Shown here one piece after another: positions 1 through 7,298 of a stretch of 64,000 bases of DNA (position 1 is its first letter; each line of letters begins with the position of its first letter). Source of the DNA: Phycisphaerae bacterium. GTDB taxonomy: Bacteria > Planctomycetota > Phycisphaerae > Sedimentisphaerales > Anaerobacaceae. Position numbers and translations under genes: made by a program. The notes under the pieces were generated by a model. That model searched no databases and was not told the DNA's origin. It saw only the letters and a list, made by a program, of their open reading frames with translations. The stretch covers positions 1 to 64,000 of the forward strand of contig JAUWBI010000004.1 in assembly GCA_030601745.1 (NCBI GenBank), given 5' to 3'.

Positions 1-141
1 CCCGGCAAAGACCAGCAGGTCCGGCAAATCGACTTCGCAGTCCCCGCTCAGATCACCCAACGGACAGACGGCCCACACAGAACCGGCCAGAGACACGGTT
101 AACACAAGGGTCAGCAACGAAATTTTCATAAATCTGAGCAT
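1..141 (-). CDS. secreted dockerin-like protein, 5' part only
   Basis: Only the first 47 codons are in the window; the gene continues beyond base 1. An ATG at 141 follows AGGAAG by seven bases, which is why this start is preferred to the in-frame ATG at 129. The product opens with a signal peptide (hydrophobic SLLTLVLTVSLAGSVWA) and then reads CPLGDLSGDCEVDLPDLLVF. This matches the 'GDlnGDc.Vdl.DL..la' calcium-binding, dockerin-like motif common in secreted planctomycete proteins. Function of the missing part is unknown. Confidence 0.6.
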   Translation of the reverse strand, partial: MLRFMKISLLTLVLTVSLAGSVWAVCPLGDLSGDCEVDLPDLLVFAG

Positions 142-440
142 CTTTTATCTTCCTGGAGTCCCTGTAACCTGCGGGCCTTAAAAAACAAAATCGCATAAAT
201 CGGCTTTTGTTATTTTAACATATATAATTTCAGACTGCAAGGACAAATAGCCAGAGCCGGCCAAGACGCCTTTGGTTCGCTGAGTTGGTCGCAGATTAGT
301 CTAAGAGAGCTCTCGTTGTTTTTGATAATCTCTCCAGGACCCGAAACAATGCTTTCTTGCAAATTTTTGGTCTGTAGATCAATATCTTACTAACTTCTTT
401 GGAGCGTTCGCGACAAAGCGGAATCTCAAACCCACCCAAA
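142..440. other. intergenic, no gene seen
   Basis: No supported gene. AT-rich sequence around 195-235 could hold the minus-strand promoter of the gene at 141, but no clear -35/-10 pair stands out. Confidence 0.4.
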
Positions 441-462
441 TAAAACCCGCCGTGTGCCGGGT
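441..462 (-). terminator. candidate rho-independent terminator
   Basis: Read on the minus strand, ACCCG and CGGGT form a short stem followed by TTTTATTT. It lies about 130 bases after the stop of the minus-strand gene at 594-1397 and would end that transcript. The stem is only five pairs. Confidence 0.4.
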
Positions 463-593
463 CTCATCCCCCTCTTTTTGTGCCTGCTTTTCTACAAATC
501 TGCTCGCCTGTCATTTCAGAATTATTCTCTGTTTTCCTACAAACACCGCACCAAGGCCGAGCAGCAGGAACGTGGATGCTTTCTTCCGCCGAA

Positions 594-1397
594 TCAACGC
601 CAACTGCCCGGTCTAATGGTATCCTTTATAAGGCGAGCTATTTCATTTTGCTCTTTGACTCTTCTGCTCTCCGTAAGGAGTCCATAGGACTGGCCCCATA
701 TGGTTACGGTTCCTCTCCTTGTCCCTCTTCTAACTCTGCGGCCATAAGTTCTCCACCCTCTACCACCTCTTACAGTTCCTGGACCTATTCCGCCCCAGTT
801 TGCTCTCATTGGCCAACCTCTGGCAAAGCCGGCTCCAAAGTTAAAGGCATAAGCGGCAGGCCTTGCTGCCAAGTAGCTAATGTCATAAATTCGGACTACC
901 ATTTTGGCAGGTAGAGAATCCTTTGTTCCAATGATAATTATTCCGCCTTCAATCACATAGTCCAATTCGGCCAGGCCACTTGAAACCGACCTCAACAAAA
1001 TCTTTAAGCCGGTACGCAGTGAAATCCCGGAAATACCATCAATGTTGATTGGCGTATCTTGCTCGACATCCGCGTTTTCACGCAAATCTCTCCACAGCAC
1101 AACTATCTTTAGGGGTGGGTCGGTTGAATTACGCAGAATGTCAATTGCCTCGCTAAAAGGCATATCAAATGTAAGAGCGGAAAGGTCAACAGTCTGTTTC
1201 GGTTGATTGTCGAAACTCGTATTACGTCGGCTGATGCGCGCAGAACTGCGCTGCTGGTTTGTCCGCGAGACCTTGGTCCACTTTTCCTGAGAGCTGATTT
1301 TTTCAGTCCGCGAAAGCTCCGTTTGGCCCCAGCCGCATGCGCAAATCACCAGTGTTATTGCTGCCGAAACCCAACCCTTTTTTGCGCTCATAGCCAT
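594..1397 (-). CDS. secreted STN/secretin-N-like domain protein
   Basis: 267 residues from the first ATG; a TTG three codons upstream is also possible and no ribosome site decides it. An N-terminal signal peptide (AITLVICACGWGQ) is followed by a charged linker. Residues about 70-165 fit the STN/secretin-and-TonB short N-terminal pattern: 'LSALTFDMPFSEAIDILR' and later 'IDGISGISLRTGLKILL...LDYVIEGGIIIIGTKDSL'. The rest is Gly/Arg-rich. The ORF stops just after 'IKDTIRPGSWR'. In related planctomycete proteins a PxSWxxxGG segment usually continues, so the C-terminus may be truncated. Exported, probably periplasmic; substrate unknown. Confidence 0.6.
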   Translation of the reverse strand: MAMSAKKGWVSAAITLVICACGWGQTELSRTEKISSQEKWTKVSRTNQQRSSARISRRNTSFDNQPKQTVDLSALTFDMPFSEAIDILRNSTDPPLKIVVLWRDLRENADVEQDTPINIDGISGISLRTGLKILLRSVSSGLAELDYVIEGGIIIIGTKDSLPAKMVVRIYDISYLAARPAAYAFNFGAGFARGWPMRANWGGIGPGTVRGGRGWRTYGRRVRRGTRRGTVTIWGQSYGLLTESRRVKEQNEIARLIKDTIRPGSWR

Positions 1398-1480
1398 AAG
1401 CCACAAAACCGATTTTAGTTTAAATCATTTCTAACTCACAATTATACCTTCAGCAATGCGGCTGTCAACAAATATTTTTG

Positions 1481-1524
1481 CCCCGCACCAATTGAGCTTA
1501 GGCTCACGCCTAATTGGTGCGGGG
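1481..1524. repeat. inverted repeat, 13-bp arms and 18-bp loop
   Basis: Arms CCCCGCACCAATT (1481-1493) and AATTGGTGCGGGG (1512-1524) are perfect complements around an 18-base loop that begins GAGCTTAGGCTC. It lies between divergent genes and has no T-run, so it is not a terminator. A second inverted repeat of identical geometry is at 1623-1666, and a related one at 52003-52061. Confidence 0.75.
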
Positions 1525-1574
1525 TCGAAAAATGGAAACCCTGCCCGCAACCTGCAGGAATTCTGATTTTTCAC

Positions 1575-1602
1575 TTGACTTCTGGGGCTCATTTGCTAAA
1601 TT
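1575..1602 (+). promoter_or_regulatory. candidate promoter for the Gfo/Idh/MocA gene
   Basis: TTGACT, 16 bases, TAAATT, about 135 bases before the ATG at 1738 and between the two inverted repeats. The -10 match is modest. Confidence 0.35.
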
Positions 1603-1622
1603 GAGCACAAAAAGCGGGCAGT

Positions 1623-1666
1623 CCAGCACCAAAACAGAGCTTCACCCGTCGTGGTTTTGGTGCTGG
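1623..1666. repeat. second inverted repeat, 13-bp arms and 18-bp loop
   Basis: Arms CCAGCACCAAAAC (1623-1635) and GTTTTGGTGCTGG (1654-1666) with an 18-base loop starting AGAGCTT. In the 5' untranslated region of the gene at 1738 if the promoter at 1575 is used. The same arm sequence recurs at 52003-52043. Confidence 0.75.
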
Positions 1667-1737
1667 ATAACTCTGCCTGCATTAAGAGGAATTGGGTTTT
1701 TTAATCTTTTTTTCAATACAAGAAGGGAGATATCATT

Positions 1738-3060
1738 ATGCCTATGAACCGTCGCGCTTTTCTTAAACGCTCCGCAGCTTCCGGTCTGGCCCTCACCGTT
1801 CCTAACATACTCAGGGCCGACAGGGCCAGCAAGTATCGCGCTGTCCTTATCGGCAGTGGGTGGTGGGGTATGAACATCGCTCGGGCTGCACTGCAGTCGG
1901 GCCAGTGCAAGATGACCGCTTGCTGTGACGTCGACCAGAATCAGCTGGATCCTGCCGCCAGGGAGATAGAACAGCTCAGCGGCGACAAGCCCAGGAAGTA
2001 TAAGGACTATCGAGAGCTTCTTGACCGGGAAAAACCGCAGATTGCCATCGTGGCCACGCCTGACCACTGGCATCCACTAATTACCATTTGCGCCGTCAAA
2101 GCAGGGGCCGATGTATACGTGGAGAAGCCTATCGGCCACACGATTTACGAAGGCCGCGCAATGGTAAAGGCCGCCCGCGATACCGGCCGGGTCGTCCAGA
2201 TTGGCACGCACCGCCGAGTCTCGCCGCACAATGTTTCGGGCATGAAATTTCTTAAGGAAGGCAAGGCCGGCAAAATCGGTATGGTTCGGGCCTTTGTCCA
2301 TTATGGAGGCGGTCCGGAAAAACCAAGGCCCAATGAAAAACCTCGCAAGGGCCTCGACTGGCGGATGTGGTGCGGGCCTGCACCGTTACGTCCATTCAAC
2401 ACGAAGATACACCCGAAGGGCTTCCGCCAATTCCTCGATTACGCCAACGGCACATTGGGCGATTGGGGCATACACTGGGTGGACCAAATCCTCTGGTGGA
2501 CCGAGGAAAAATATCCCAGGCGGGTCTTTTCCACCGGCGGCCGTGCCATCAAAGGCCCACCAATCCTCACCAAAGAAGAACAAACGACTGATGCTCCCGA
2601 CCATCAGGTTGCCAGTTTTGAATTTGAGAGTTTCACTGCGGTCTGGGAGCATCGCCAGTTCGCCGCAAATAATGCGGAGAAAGGCGAAAATGTCGGCTGT
2701 TATTTCTACGGTACCAAGGGGACCTTTCACATGGGCTGGATGGATGGATGGACTTTCTATCCGACCGGCCGCGGGCAACAGGTTATCCACGAGGAGCCCA
2801 AATTGCACCAACCGGACAGCCAGAATATTCCTGAACTGTGGGCTGATTTCCTAAACTGCATCAAGACACGAAAACGTCCGGTGTGTGATATCGAGATTGG
2901 TCACCGCTCGACAAATATGAGCCTGCTGGGCATGCTCTCGCTCAAGATTGGCCGCAGTATAGAATGGGACGGCGAGAAGGAAATAATCATCGGCGACCCT
3001 GAGGCCAACAAGCTGCTCCGACGTAAGTACCGAAAGCCGTGGGCCTATCCAGAGACATAG
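1738..3060 (+). CDS. Gfo/Idh/MocA oxidoreductase with Tat signal
   Basis: 440 residues; ATG preceded by GGGAG at good spacing. The N-terminus MPMNRRAFLKRSAASGLALT is a twin-arginine export signal. A Rossmann NAD(P) fold follows: GSGWWGMNIAR near residue 38, 'VATPDHWH' near 105, and the family signature EKPIGHT near 128, whose Lys is catalytic in this family. 'GTHRR' near 155 begins the C-terminal sheet domain (GFO_IDH_MocA_C-like). It probably oxidises or epimerises a sugar at the cell surface or in the periplasm. It converges with the DUF1080/ThuA operon, a grouping frequent in planctomycete sugar loci. Substrate cannot be read from sequence. Confidence 0.9.
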   Translation: MPMNRRAFLKRSAASGLALTVPNILRADRASKYRAVLIGSGWWGMNIARAALQSGQCKMTACCDVDQNQLDPAAREIEQLSGDKPRKYKDYRELLDREKPQIAIVATPDHWHPLITICAVKAGADVYVEKPIGHTIYEGRAMVKAARDTGRVVQIGTHRRVSPHNVSGMKFLKEGKAGKIGMVRAFVHYGGGPEKPRPNEKPRKGLDWRMWCGPAPLRPFNTKIHPKGFRQFLDYANGTLGDWGIHWVDQILWWTEEKYPRRVFSTGGRAIKGPPILTKEEQTTDAPDHQVASFEFESFTAVWEHRQFAANNAEKGENVGCYFYGTKGTFHMGWMDGWTFYPTGRGQQVIHEEPKLHQPDSQNIPELWADFLNCIKTRKRPVCDIEIGHRSTNMSLLGMLSLKIGRSIEWDGEKEIIIGDPEANKLLRRKYRKPWAYPET

Positions 3061-3261
3061 GGTACCAGAATATCAGGATACCCGGTTATCAGGTCGCCTG
3101 ATTCCCTGATTACCTGATTGCGCGGTTCCACATTTTACCGCAGAGTTCGCAGAGATTTTTTGTCGTTCCTGCGAAAGCAGGAATCCATTTTCTCTTTCTT
3201 TTATTCTTGTTTTTCTCTGCGGTCTCTTCGTAAGGAGTCCCAAGGACAGCGGTCTCTGCGT
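3061..3261. repeat. intergenic block of dispersed repeats
   Basis: Between convergent genes. It starts with tandem 'atCAGG'-type units (3068-3118). A bipartite 'CGCAGAG' repeat (about 3139-3155 and 3218-3262) is interrupted by a REP-like hairpin, TTCCTGC-GAAA-GCAGGAA at 3166-3183. A hairpin of the same kind lies inside lpxK at 58696-58743. This looks like nested insertion of genome-wide small repeats. Confidence 0.6.
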
Positions 3262-4866
3262 TTAATCCTTGTTCCACCGGTCTATCATCTGTTGAATCCT
3301 TTCTCGCCTCCAATTGTTCGGCTTCGGATAGTCCTGGTTCGCTTCCAGCTCCTCAATGGACGGAGTCTTCGACGGCACGCCGTTGGGCGGCACCTCGGCC
3401 CCGGTAATCCACACCAGCGAGTTGAGCACAAGTTTACGGAAGTCATTGCTGGCCCAGCTCCAGTGCCAGTGCCCGCCTGTGAAACCGAAGCCGCGTCCGC
3501 CGTCCGGCCGCTCGTACGCCCACGCCACGTGCTCAGGCATACCCATCCGCTCGCGGACGTGCGGATTACCGCCGTGGGCACTATCCCCCCTTTTGCGTGT
3601 GCTGTCCGGCGGAATAGCTGTGAGTATCGGCGTTACGTTCTGCATGTTTTTGGCGAAGCGCATGTGGTAGTACCACTCGTCATTCATCGAGAAGGGCTTG
3701 ACGCCGCGGGTGATTGGGTGCTTCGGCAGTTCCTTGAATTCGCCTTCCCAGTGCGGGTTGACCGACCAGTAGGTCTCAAAATATCCGCCTATCCAGTCAA
3801 GCAGGTAATTGCCGGGCTTTCCCTTGGGTACCTCGACTCCATAGTGAAGGCAAGCTATGCCAACTCCCTTTTTCGCAAGTTTGTCCATCTCCTCAAGGTG
3901 CTGCATAACCACGTGCCCGCCGCCACCATCGCAGTAGATAGCGATAGCGTTGGCGTTGTCGAAGGCGGTCGGGTCCTTGGGCCAGCCGTTGCGGTACACT
4001 GCCGCGTGGATGTTGGGCATATTTTCATTTAGTTGTTTTGCGAGCAGCAGACACCCAGCGTTATGCTCGTGGGCGCCGTAACCGTGGCTGCGCGGGCCGG
4101 CTACCAGAACGACTTTTCTCTTTTGACGCATCTTCAACCTCTTGAGTTGAATGTCTTTGAACTGGACCGTCATCGGCGGCCCGGCGTGCAACTGCAGCGC
4201 CAGCACGCCCGACAGGTCCCTGTTTTTCTTGTCGTTGTCGACTACCTCTGCCGTGACCCTGCCGTTAATCTTAAGAACAATCCGGCTGCCACGGGCGATG
4301 ATGTGATAGTCGTTCCAGCCGTCCTTTTTGATGTTGGCCATCAGGGTCTTTGTGTCTCCGATTGACGTGCTGGTCTTCTTGCCGTCCGGGCTGATGATGG
4401 TTTTCTGTCCGCGCGCTGCGAGCATTCTGCGGCCGCGCTCGTCGTAGAGTGCTCCGGCCCATCTACCGCCCCGATCGATGTCCGCCTGGTAGCCGGCGAC
4501 ATGCCCGTCCTTGTCAACCCGGCTGCGGACCTGGACGCCGGAGTTGGCCGACGGGGTTCCGCTGATGCGGTACTTGAGCTTCAGCTCAAAGTCGTCCAGC
4601 TCACCCAATTGCCAGACGAGGAACTGATTCGACTTGACCGGATGCTGCCGCGTAGAACGACCGGTAATCGCGCCGTCATCCACCGACCAGTGGCTCATGT
4701 CCGGTGCTTTCCAGCCGTTAAGTGTCTTGCCATCGAAAATGGGCTTAAAGCCGGCCTCCTCGGCCAGCCCCTCGGAGGGGCGGGCCTCAGCGACAGCAGC
4801 ATCTGTAACAAGACCCACCAGACCGATCAACACGAGTCCAACGAGTTGCAAGTAAATTGTACGCAT
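3262..4866 (-). CDS. DUF1080 (3-keto-disaccharide hydrolase-like) fused to ThuA-like domain
   Basis: 534 residues with an N-terminal signal peptide. Residues about 40-245 form a DUF1080 lectin/glucanase-like sandwich: 'GFKPIFDGKTLNGWK', 'WSVDDGAITGRS', 'NSGVQVRSRV', 'GYQADI', and the closing 'GVLALQLHAGPPMTVQFKDIQLK'. Residues about 250-480 are a ThuA-like class-I glutamine amidotransferase-like fold: 'KVVLVAGPRSHGYGAHEH', 'GGHVV', 'GIACLHYG', 'FGFTGGHWHWSW'. Last gene of the minus-strand operon, 49 bases after the epimerase. Families and neighbours suggest processing of 3-keto sugars made by Gfo/Idh/MocA enzymes; this is inference. Confidence 0.85.
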   Translation of the reverse strand: MRTIYLQLVGLVLIGLVGLVTDAAVAEARPSEGLAEEAGFKPIFDGKTLNGWKAPDMSHWSVDDGAITGRSTRQHPVKSNQFLVWQLGELDDFELKLKYRISGTPSANSGVQVRSRVDKDGHVAGYQADIDRGGRWAGALYDERGRRMLAARGQKTIISPDGKKTSTSIGDTKTLMANIKKDGWNDYHIIARGSRIVLKINGRVTAEVVDNDKKNRDLSGVLALQLHAGPPMTVQFKDIQLKRLKMRQKRKVVLVAGPRSHGYGAHEHNAGCLLLAKQLNENMPNIHAAVYRNGWPKDPTAFDNANAIAIYCDGGGGHVVMQHLEEMDKLAKKGVGIACLHYGVEVPKGKPGNYLLDWIGGYFETYWSVNPHWEGEFKELPKHPITRGVKPFSMNDEWYYHMRFAKNMQNVTPILTAIPPDSTRKRGDSAHGGNPHVRERMGMPEHVAWAYERPDGGRGFGFTGGHWHWSWASNDFRKLVLNSLVWITGAEVPPNGVPSKTPSIEELEANQDYPKPNNWRRERIQQMIDRWNKD

Positions 4867-4915
4867 AGTAATTCCTCCGTAATAAATGATATAAAAATGT
4901 CGTCAAGCTGTGTGT

Positions 4916-5767
4916 TTAGCCCGTGGCTTCCCACTGTTGCTTGACGAACTTCAAACCCTCGGTATAGACCTCTTCGTTGCTGGGAAAGAAATCGCGCCAG
5001 ACGCGGGTGGCAGCGGCCAGGTCCGGCAGTGCCCGCCCGAACGCCTCAATTACCAGCCATTGGTCGTAGCCGCCTGACCGCAGCGCCCTGAACGTGCCGG
5101 GCCAGTCGATATGGCCCTTGCCCGGCGTGCCACGGTCGTTCTCGCTGATGTGTACGTGTTTGATAACGCCAATGTGCTGACCGATGCAGCCGACCGGGTC
5201 CTTCTCTTCAATGTTGGCGTGGAAGGTGTCAAACAAAACGCCGAGGCTGGGGCGGTTGACGCGCTGAACGTAGTCCACTGCGTCAGCCATAGTGTTAAGG
5301 AAATAGCATTCGAAGCGGTTGAGATATTCCACTGCCAGGGTAACGTTAGCTGCAGCAGCAACCTTGGCGGCCTGACGGTGCACCTCGACGGCATATTGCT
5401 TTTCCTCTTCGGTGGGGCCCTGGCCGGTGAAAACGCCCAGCGGCTGGTAGAACGGCCCACATAGCACGGTGCTGCCCAGCGCTGCTGAGCAGTCGATTGC
5501 CCACTTGAGATACTCCACCGCTCCTTCACGGTGCCTGGCATCGGCACTAACGGGGTTGTGCTCCTCGTCCGGAATGACCGTCACGGATGTGCAGCCCAGG
5601 CCGTTGTCCTTGATTGCTTTACCGACCTTTTCAAAGTGCGCGGCGTCTCCCTCGAAGATGGGTACCTCGACACCGTCGTAGCCGACCTTCTTAAGTGTTT
5701 CCAGGAGGGGCAAGTCCTCTTCGGTAACGTGTGTGGTCCACAACAGCATGTTAAATCCGACTTTCAT
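4916..5767 (-). CDS. sugar phosphate isomerase/epimerase (TIM barrel, AP-endonuclease 2-like)
   Basis: 283 residues, no signal peptide, so cytoplasmic. Typical strand-end motifs of the xylose-isomerase-like barrel are present: 'GFNMLLWT', 'YDGVEVPIFEGD', 'LAVEYLNRFE', 'GVLFDTFHANIEE', 'KHVHISENDRGTPGKGHIDW' and 'VIEAFG'. The Glu of LAVEYLN, Asp of LFDTFH, His of HVHISE and Glu of VIEAFG are the expected metal-binding residues of tagatose 3-epimerase/hydroxypyruvate isomerase-like enzymes. Middle gene of the operon, 30 bases after thuA-like and 49 before DUF1080-ThuA. The exact sugar is unknown. Confidence 0.88.
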   Translation of the reverse strand: MKVGFNMLLWTTHVTEEDLPLLETLKKVGYDGVEVPIFEGDAAHFEKVGKAIKDNGLGCTSVTVIPDEEHNPVSADARHREGAVEYLKWAIDCSAALGSTVLCGPFYQPLGVFTGQGPTEEEKQYAVEVHRQAAKVAAAANVTLAVEYLNRFECYFLNTMADAVDYVQRVNRPSLGVLFDTFHANIEEKDPVGCIGQHIGVIKHVHISENDRGTPGKGHIDWPGTFRALRSGGYDQWLVIEAFGRALPDLAAATRVWRDFFPSNEEVYTEGLKFVKQQWEATG

Positions 5768-5797
5768 TAGCGTTTCTCCTTTGCAATTTGAGATTTC

Positions 5798-6601
5798 TTA
5801 CTTACTGCCTGGGGTTTTCTTCTGGGTCTTTGGAACAGGTGGCAGACCGGCCGCCCATGCACAACCTCGCCGGAATAGCTCAGCGGCACCCGGGTTGCGG
5901 ATGGCCTTGACGTCGTGACCCAACAAGCAGTGAAATACCCGGCCCTTGCCGTAGTTGAACGCGAACGCCATCAGGTAGTCTTTGCCGTCCACCTTTGAGC
6001 GAGCGGTGGCCAGTACATTGACGGGGCGATTACCCGTCAGGCAGGTGTACAGTTCATCATCGGTCTCGAAGGAATGCATGCCCCGCGTGATAGGGTGTTC
6101 GGCGTTCGTGATATTGACGCGGAAAGGCCCTCTGGGGTCGTGGGCCCTGGCTTTCGGGTCCCAGACCCTGCCGGCGAGGTTCCGAAATTCCGGCCAATCC
6201 TGGAAAGCACCGCAGCCAAAATGAATGATGAACAAACCCTTGCCAGCGTGGACGAATTCGCGGAGATTGGCTCGGGCCTTGGGACCAGGGGTAGGCTTCT
6301 GCCACGGCATAAAGTGCAGCACGACCACATCGTAGCGGTGCAATGCCGATGAATCAAGAAAGTGCGGGTCTTCCACCATGCGCACCTTTAACCGCGTGTC
6401 CTTATGGAGCACCTCGGCCAATACGGGGGCGGTCTGGCGCCAGTTGTGAGCGGGGTGGTCGATACCCGTTACGAGCAGCACATTGGCAGTCTGCTTCCCA
6501 AGTACAAAACCCCCCAAAACAACGCCAAAAACGGCGATAATCCAGACGGCGGCAAAAATCTTGCGTCCAGCTTGTTTTTTAATCAGGAAATTGATGCTCA
6601 T
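5798..6601 (-). CDS. ThuA-domain protein with a phage-supplied N-terminus
   Basis: 267 residues. From about residue 41 on, this is a ThuA-like domain: 'NVLLVTGIDHPAHNWRQTAP', 'YDVVVLHFMPW', 'GLFIIHFGCGAFQDW', 'HPITRGMHSF', 'FAFNYGKGRVFHCLLGHD'. Residues 1-34 lie on prophage DNA: a basic stretch (KKQAGRK) then about 22 hydrophobic residues, an uncleaved anchor or Sec-type signal. They join the host part in frame through the att core (residues 35-40, KQTAN). Without the prophage the gene would start at 51701 with a Tat signal and be 300 residues. The ATG at 6601 has no Shine-Dalgarno and lies about three bases from the expected start of the promoter at 6611-6638. Translation from this ATG is inference. 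Confidence 0.8.
   Translation of the reverse strand: MSINFLIKKQAGRKIFAAVWIIAVFGVVLGGFVLGKQTANVLLVTGIDHPAHNWRQTAPVLAEVLHKDTRLKVRMVEDPHFLDSSALHRYDVVVLHFMPWQKPTPGPKARANLREFVHAGKGLFIIHFGCGAFQDWPEFRNLAGRVWDPKARAHDPRGPFRVNITNAEHPITRGMHSFETDDELYTCLTGNRPVNVLATARSKVDGKDYLMAFAFNYGKGRVFHCLLGHDVKAIRNPGAAELFRRGCAWAAGLPPVPKTQKKTPGSK
6482..6497. other. attL, 16-bp core of the prophage
   Basis: ATTGGCAGTCTGCTTC here is identical to 51483-51498. Joining the outer flanks across one copy restores an open frame for the host ThuA gene, and joining the inner flanks restores one for the integrase. Two independent frame matches make this the attachment core with good certainty. Confidence 0.92.
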
Positions 6602-6610
6602 TTGGAGAAG

Positions 6611-6638
6611 ATTATACGGGCCTGGCCGAATTTGTCAA
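6611..6638 (-). promoter_or_regulatory. near-consensus sigma-70 promoter reading out into the host operon
   Basis: On the minus strand: TTGACA (6638-6633), a 16-base spacer, TATAAT (6616-6611). Both hexamers match the consensus exactly. Transcription should begin near 6604, about three bases before the ATG at 6601, giving an almost leaderless mRNA for thuA-like, epimerase and DUF1080-ThuA. It lies on phage DNA, inside the integrase C-terminal coding sequence. Confidence 0.75.
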
Positions 6639-6903
6639 CTGAATTACGGCGGGCAATTGTTAGAATGGTAGAATGACGGGGCAAAAAATATGTGGATTCT
6701 CAAAAAATTTATTGATAAAATTACATTTTTTTGTGGACAACTATATGAAGGAGATTCTAATATAGATTGCCTTTGGGGCAATGTCACAAAAAATTAGGTG
6801 GCAGAACAGCAAGGAGGTTGGGCTCCAAGATAGATATCGCATTTCGGCCCAACTTCCACGCGAAAATTATATTTGAGAAAGGTCTCTCTTTCTCTCAACG
6901 TGG

Positions 6904-7135
6904 TTTTTATTTAGGATAATTTGAAAGTCATTTAACAGTGATAAAGTAAGGCGTTTCGAGCGGAATCGCTAAATTGTTAGCCAAGGAAACGCGAAGCTGG
7001 TGCTTAAAAGGGCATCGTTTGAGTGTTCCTTGGAAGGCTTTAGCGAGCCTCGCTCGGACGCTCAACGATGCTCTTTAGGGAGCATTTTTTATTTAGGAGA
7101 GGTTGAAAATCGGGGTTTAACAGTGAAAAAGTAAG
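6904..7135. repeat. imperfect direct repeat flanking a hairpin-rich core
   Basis: The left copy runs TTTTTATTTAGGA ... TTTAACAGTGATAAAGTAAG (6904-6950). The right copy runs TTTTTATTTAGGA ... TTTAACAGTGAAAAAGTAAG (7086-7135). The copies are offset by about 185 bases. Between them CCAAGGAA (6981-6988) can pair with TTCCTTGG (7026-7033), and GCATCGTTTGAG (7012-7023) with CTCAACGATGC (7061-7071, one bulge). Confidence 0.7.
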
Positions 7136-7149
7136 ATTAAAATTGATTG

Positions 7150-7255
7150 AATAAAGGGCAGGCGGCTACTACCACCTGCCCCAGGTTCCCTTCTGAACCT
7201 GGGTAGGCTCAGAAAAGAACGCCTTGTTCTCCTATCTTAACCCCTGCCCTTTATT
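7150..7255 (+). ncRNA. candidate structured leader RNA with alternative stems
   Basis: Perfect 13-bp closing arms AATAAAGGGCAGG (7150-7162) and CCTGCCCTTTATT (7243-7255) enclose a 9-bp hairpin (7180-7188 with 7195-7203) and a small AGAAC/GTTCT hairpin (7216-7230). The 5' arm can instead pair locally, GGGCAGG (7156-7162) with CCTGCCC (7175-7181), which would break the closing stem and the inner hairpin. It ends 43 bases before the methylase ATG. I recognise no known riboswitch class. Confidence 0.5.
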
Positions 7256-7298
7256 TTAGTCAAGCCCTTTTTGGAAAATTTTTTATAGCGAGCCAAGG

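Larger units (their letters stand above)
6482..6676 (+). pseudogene. displaced 3' end of the integrase gene
   Basis: In the excised circle this stretch continues the integrase frame from 51498. It reads IGSLLPKYKTPQNN... and ends '...EKIIRAWPNLSTELRRAIVRMVE' with TGA at 6674-6676. The 'W..L...R.AI..MV' ending is typical of tyrosine recombinases from planctomycetes and their phages. In the lysogen it has no start of its own. The same bases (6498-6601) encode the new N-terminus of the ThuA protein on the other strand. Confidence 0.85.
6677..7298. other. phage left-end non-coding region
   Basis: No gene in 620 bases. The region holds an imperfect direct repeat (6904-6950 and 7085-7135), hairpins between its copies, and a foldable element at 7150-7255. 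Its position, between the integrase 3' end and the early genes in the circular phage, suits regulatory or recombination (arm-site) functions. Confidence 0.6.

Noticed and set aside
480-590. PEP-CTERM tail on the minus strand (ASTFLLLGLGAVFVGKQR)
   Set aside because: Looks like a sorting helix but has no PEP motif and is out of frame with, and after the stop of, the only nearby gene. At most a decayed remnant.
6482-6676. Independent plus-strand gene of 90 codons at 6404-6676
   Set aside because: Its first part is antisense to the ThuA gene and its rest is the displaced integrase 3' end; no separate gene is needed.
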